From Acidobacteria bacterium UBA7540 (GTDB taxonomy: Bacteria; Acidobacteriota; Terriglobia; UBA7540), in the NCBI GenBank assembly GCA_002478145.1, contig DLMI01000092.1, positions 60,267 through 91,975 on the forward strand: a stretch of 31,709 nt of DNA, in the 5' to 3' direction. The notes beneath the pieces were generated by a model. It ran no database searches. It saw nothing but the letters and a program-made list of their open reading frames with translations, and was not told the DNA's origin. The position numbers and the translations under genes are program-made. Each line of letters starts with the position of its first letter. Position 1 is the stretch's first letter. Below are positions 31,655 through 31,709 of the stretch, one piece after another.

Positions 31655-31709
31655 AACCATGCACCCACAGCCATCAAGTTTCGGTCTTCCAGTTTTCATT
31701 TTCCAATTC

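Larger units (their letters stand above)
31174..31709. other. Repeat-rich DNA at the right edge, no supported gene
   Basis: Holds an imperfect 47-bp tandem repeat and a GAGATTT heptanucleotide tract. A frame open from ATG 31401 to the window edge starts MRLIIPILQLRERL but runs through these repeats and lacks a ribosome binding site, so I do not call a gene. The first half (31174-31400) holds nothing I recognise. Confidence 0.5.

Noticed and set aside
31401..31709. Open plus-strand frame running off the window (MRLIIPILQLRERL)
   Set aside because: It reads through tandem repeats and a GAGATTT tract and has no ribosome binding site; not supported as a gene.
1..31709. tRNA, rRNA or riboswitch genes
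   Set aside because: No cloverleaf-like or known riboswitch sequence was recognised in any intergenic gap by eye; a covariance-model search would be needed to exclude small RNAs.

Overview
The window looks like chromosomal DNA from an Acidobacteriota (Acidobacteria) genome, probably the Terriglobia/Bryobacteria side. This rests on a very large Oar-type TonB-dependent receptor with an N-terminal carboxypeptidase-regulatory-like domain, a tgt-yajC-secD-secF cluster followed by tonB-exbB-exbD-exbD, a PilZ-like/coiled-coil protein, and dispersed non-coding repeats common in these genomes. The assignment is inferred from gene content only. Apart from the substrate-binding lipoprotein near the left end, every gene from 1 to about 27.25 kb is on the minus strand.

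Layout. 1-809 (minus): N-terminal part of a RelA/SpoT (p)ppGpp enzyme, cut by the window edge. 995-2002 (plus): an orphan sugar-type substrate-binding lipoprotein. 2219-10829 (minus): a housekeeping block read as tgt, yajC, secD, secF, tonB, exbB, exbD, exbD, TPR lipoprotein, combining tRNA queuosine modification, the SecDF-YajC translocase accessory complex and a complete proton-driven TonB energy-transduction module. 10948-12233 (minus): a Yip1-like membrane protein and a small zinc-ribbon membrane protein. 12341-15994 (minus): dnaG and rpoD, the core of the macromolecular synthesis operon. 15995-17054: about 1 kb dominated by dispersed and local repeats. 17055-27251 (minus): an accessory carbohydrate-type locus read as TonB-dependent receptor, TPR protein, GH127-type beta-L-arabinofuranosidase, and a CxxCH/PD40/TPR protein. 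The receptor has a clear sigma-70 promoter with a LacI-family-like operator just downstream of its -10 box. 27.7-28.5 kb: an ISL3 transposase remnant and further dispersed repeats. 28486-31173 (plus): an 895-residue protein with a PilZ-like N-terminus and a long coiled coil holding five exact 40-residue repeats. 31174-31709: repeat-rich non-coding DNA.

How the parts fit. TonB/ExbB/ExbD supplies energy for outer-membrane receptors such as the one at 23.8-27.3 kb. That receptor, with the secreted GH127 enzyme and two TPR proteins, plausibly forms an arabinose-containing-glycan uptake and degradation locus controlled by a LacI-type regulator encoded elsewhere. The most unusual features are: a two-unit repeat-derived insertion inside the otherwise intact Tgt enzyme, with a related repeat in the dnaG upstream region; the promoter/operator of the receptor; the exact 40-residue repeat array in the coiled-coil protein; a TonB with a four-helix membrane domain; and the repeat cluster at 16.0-16.6 kb. 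I see no CRISPR array, tRNA, rRNA or prophage. No complete undescribed defence or biosynthetic system is evident.
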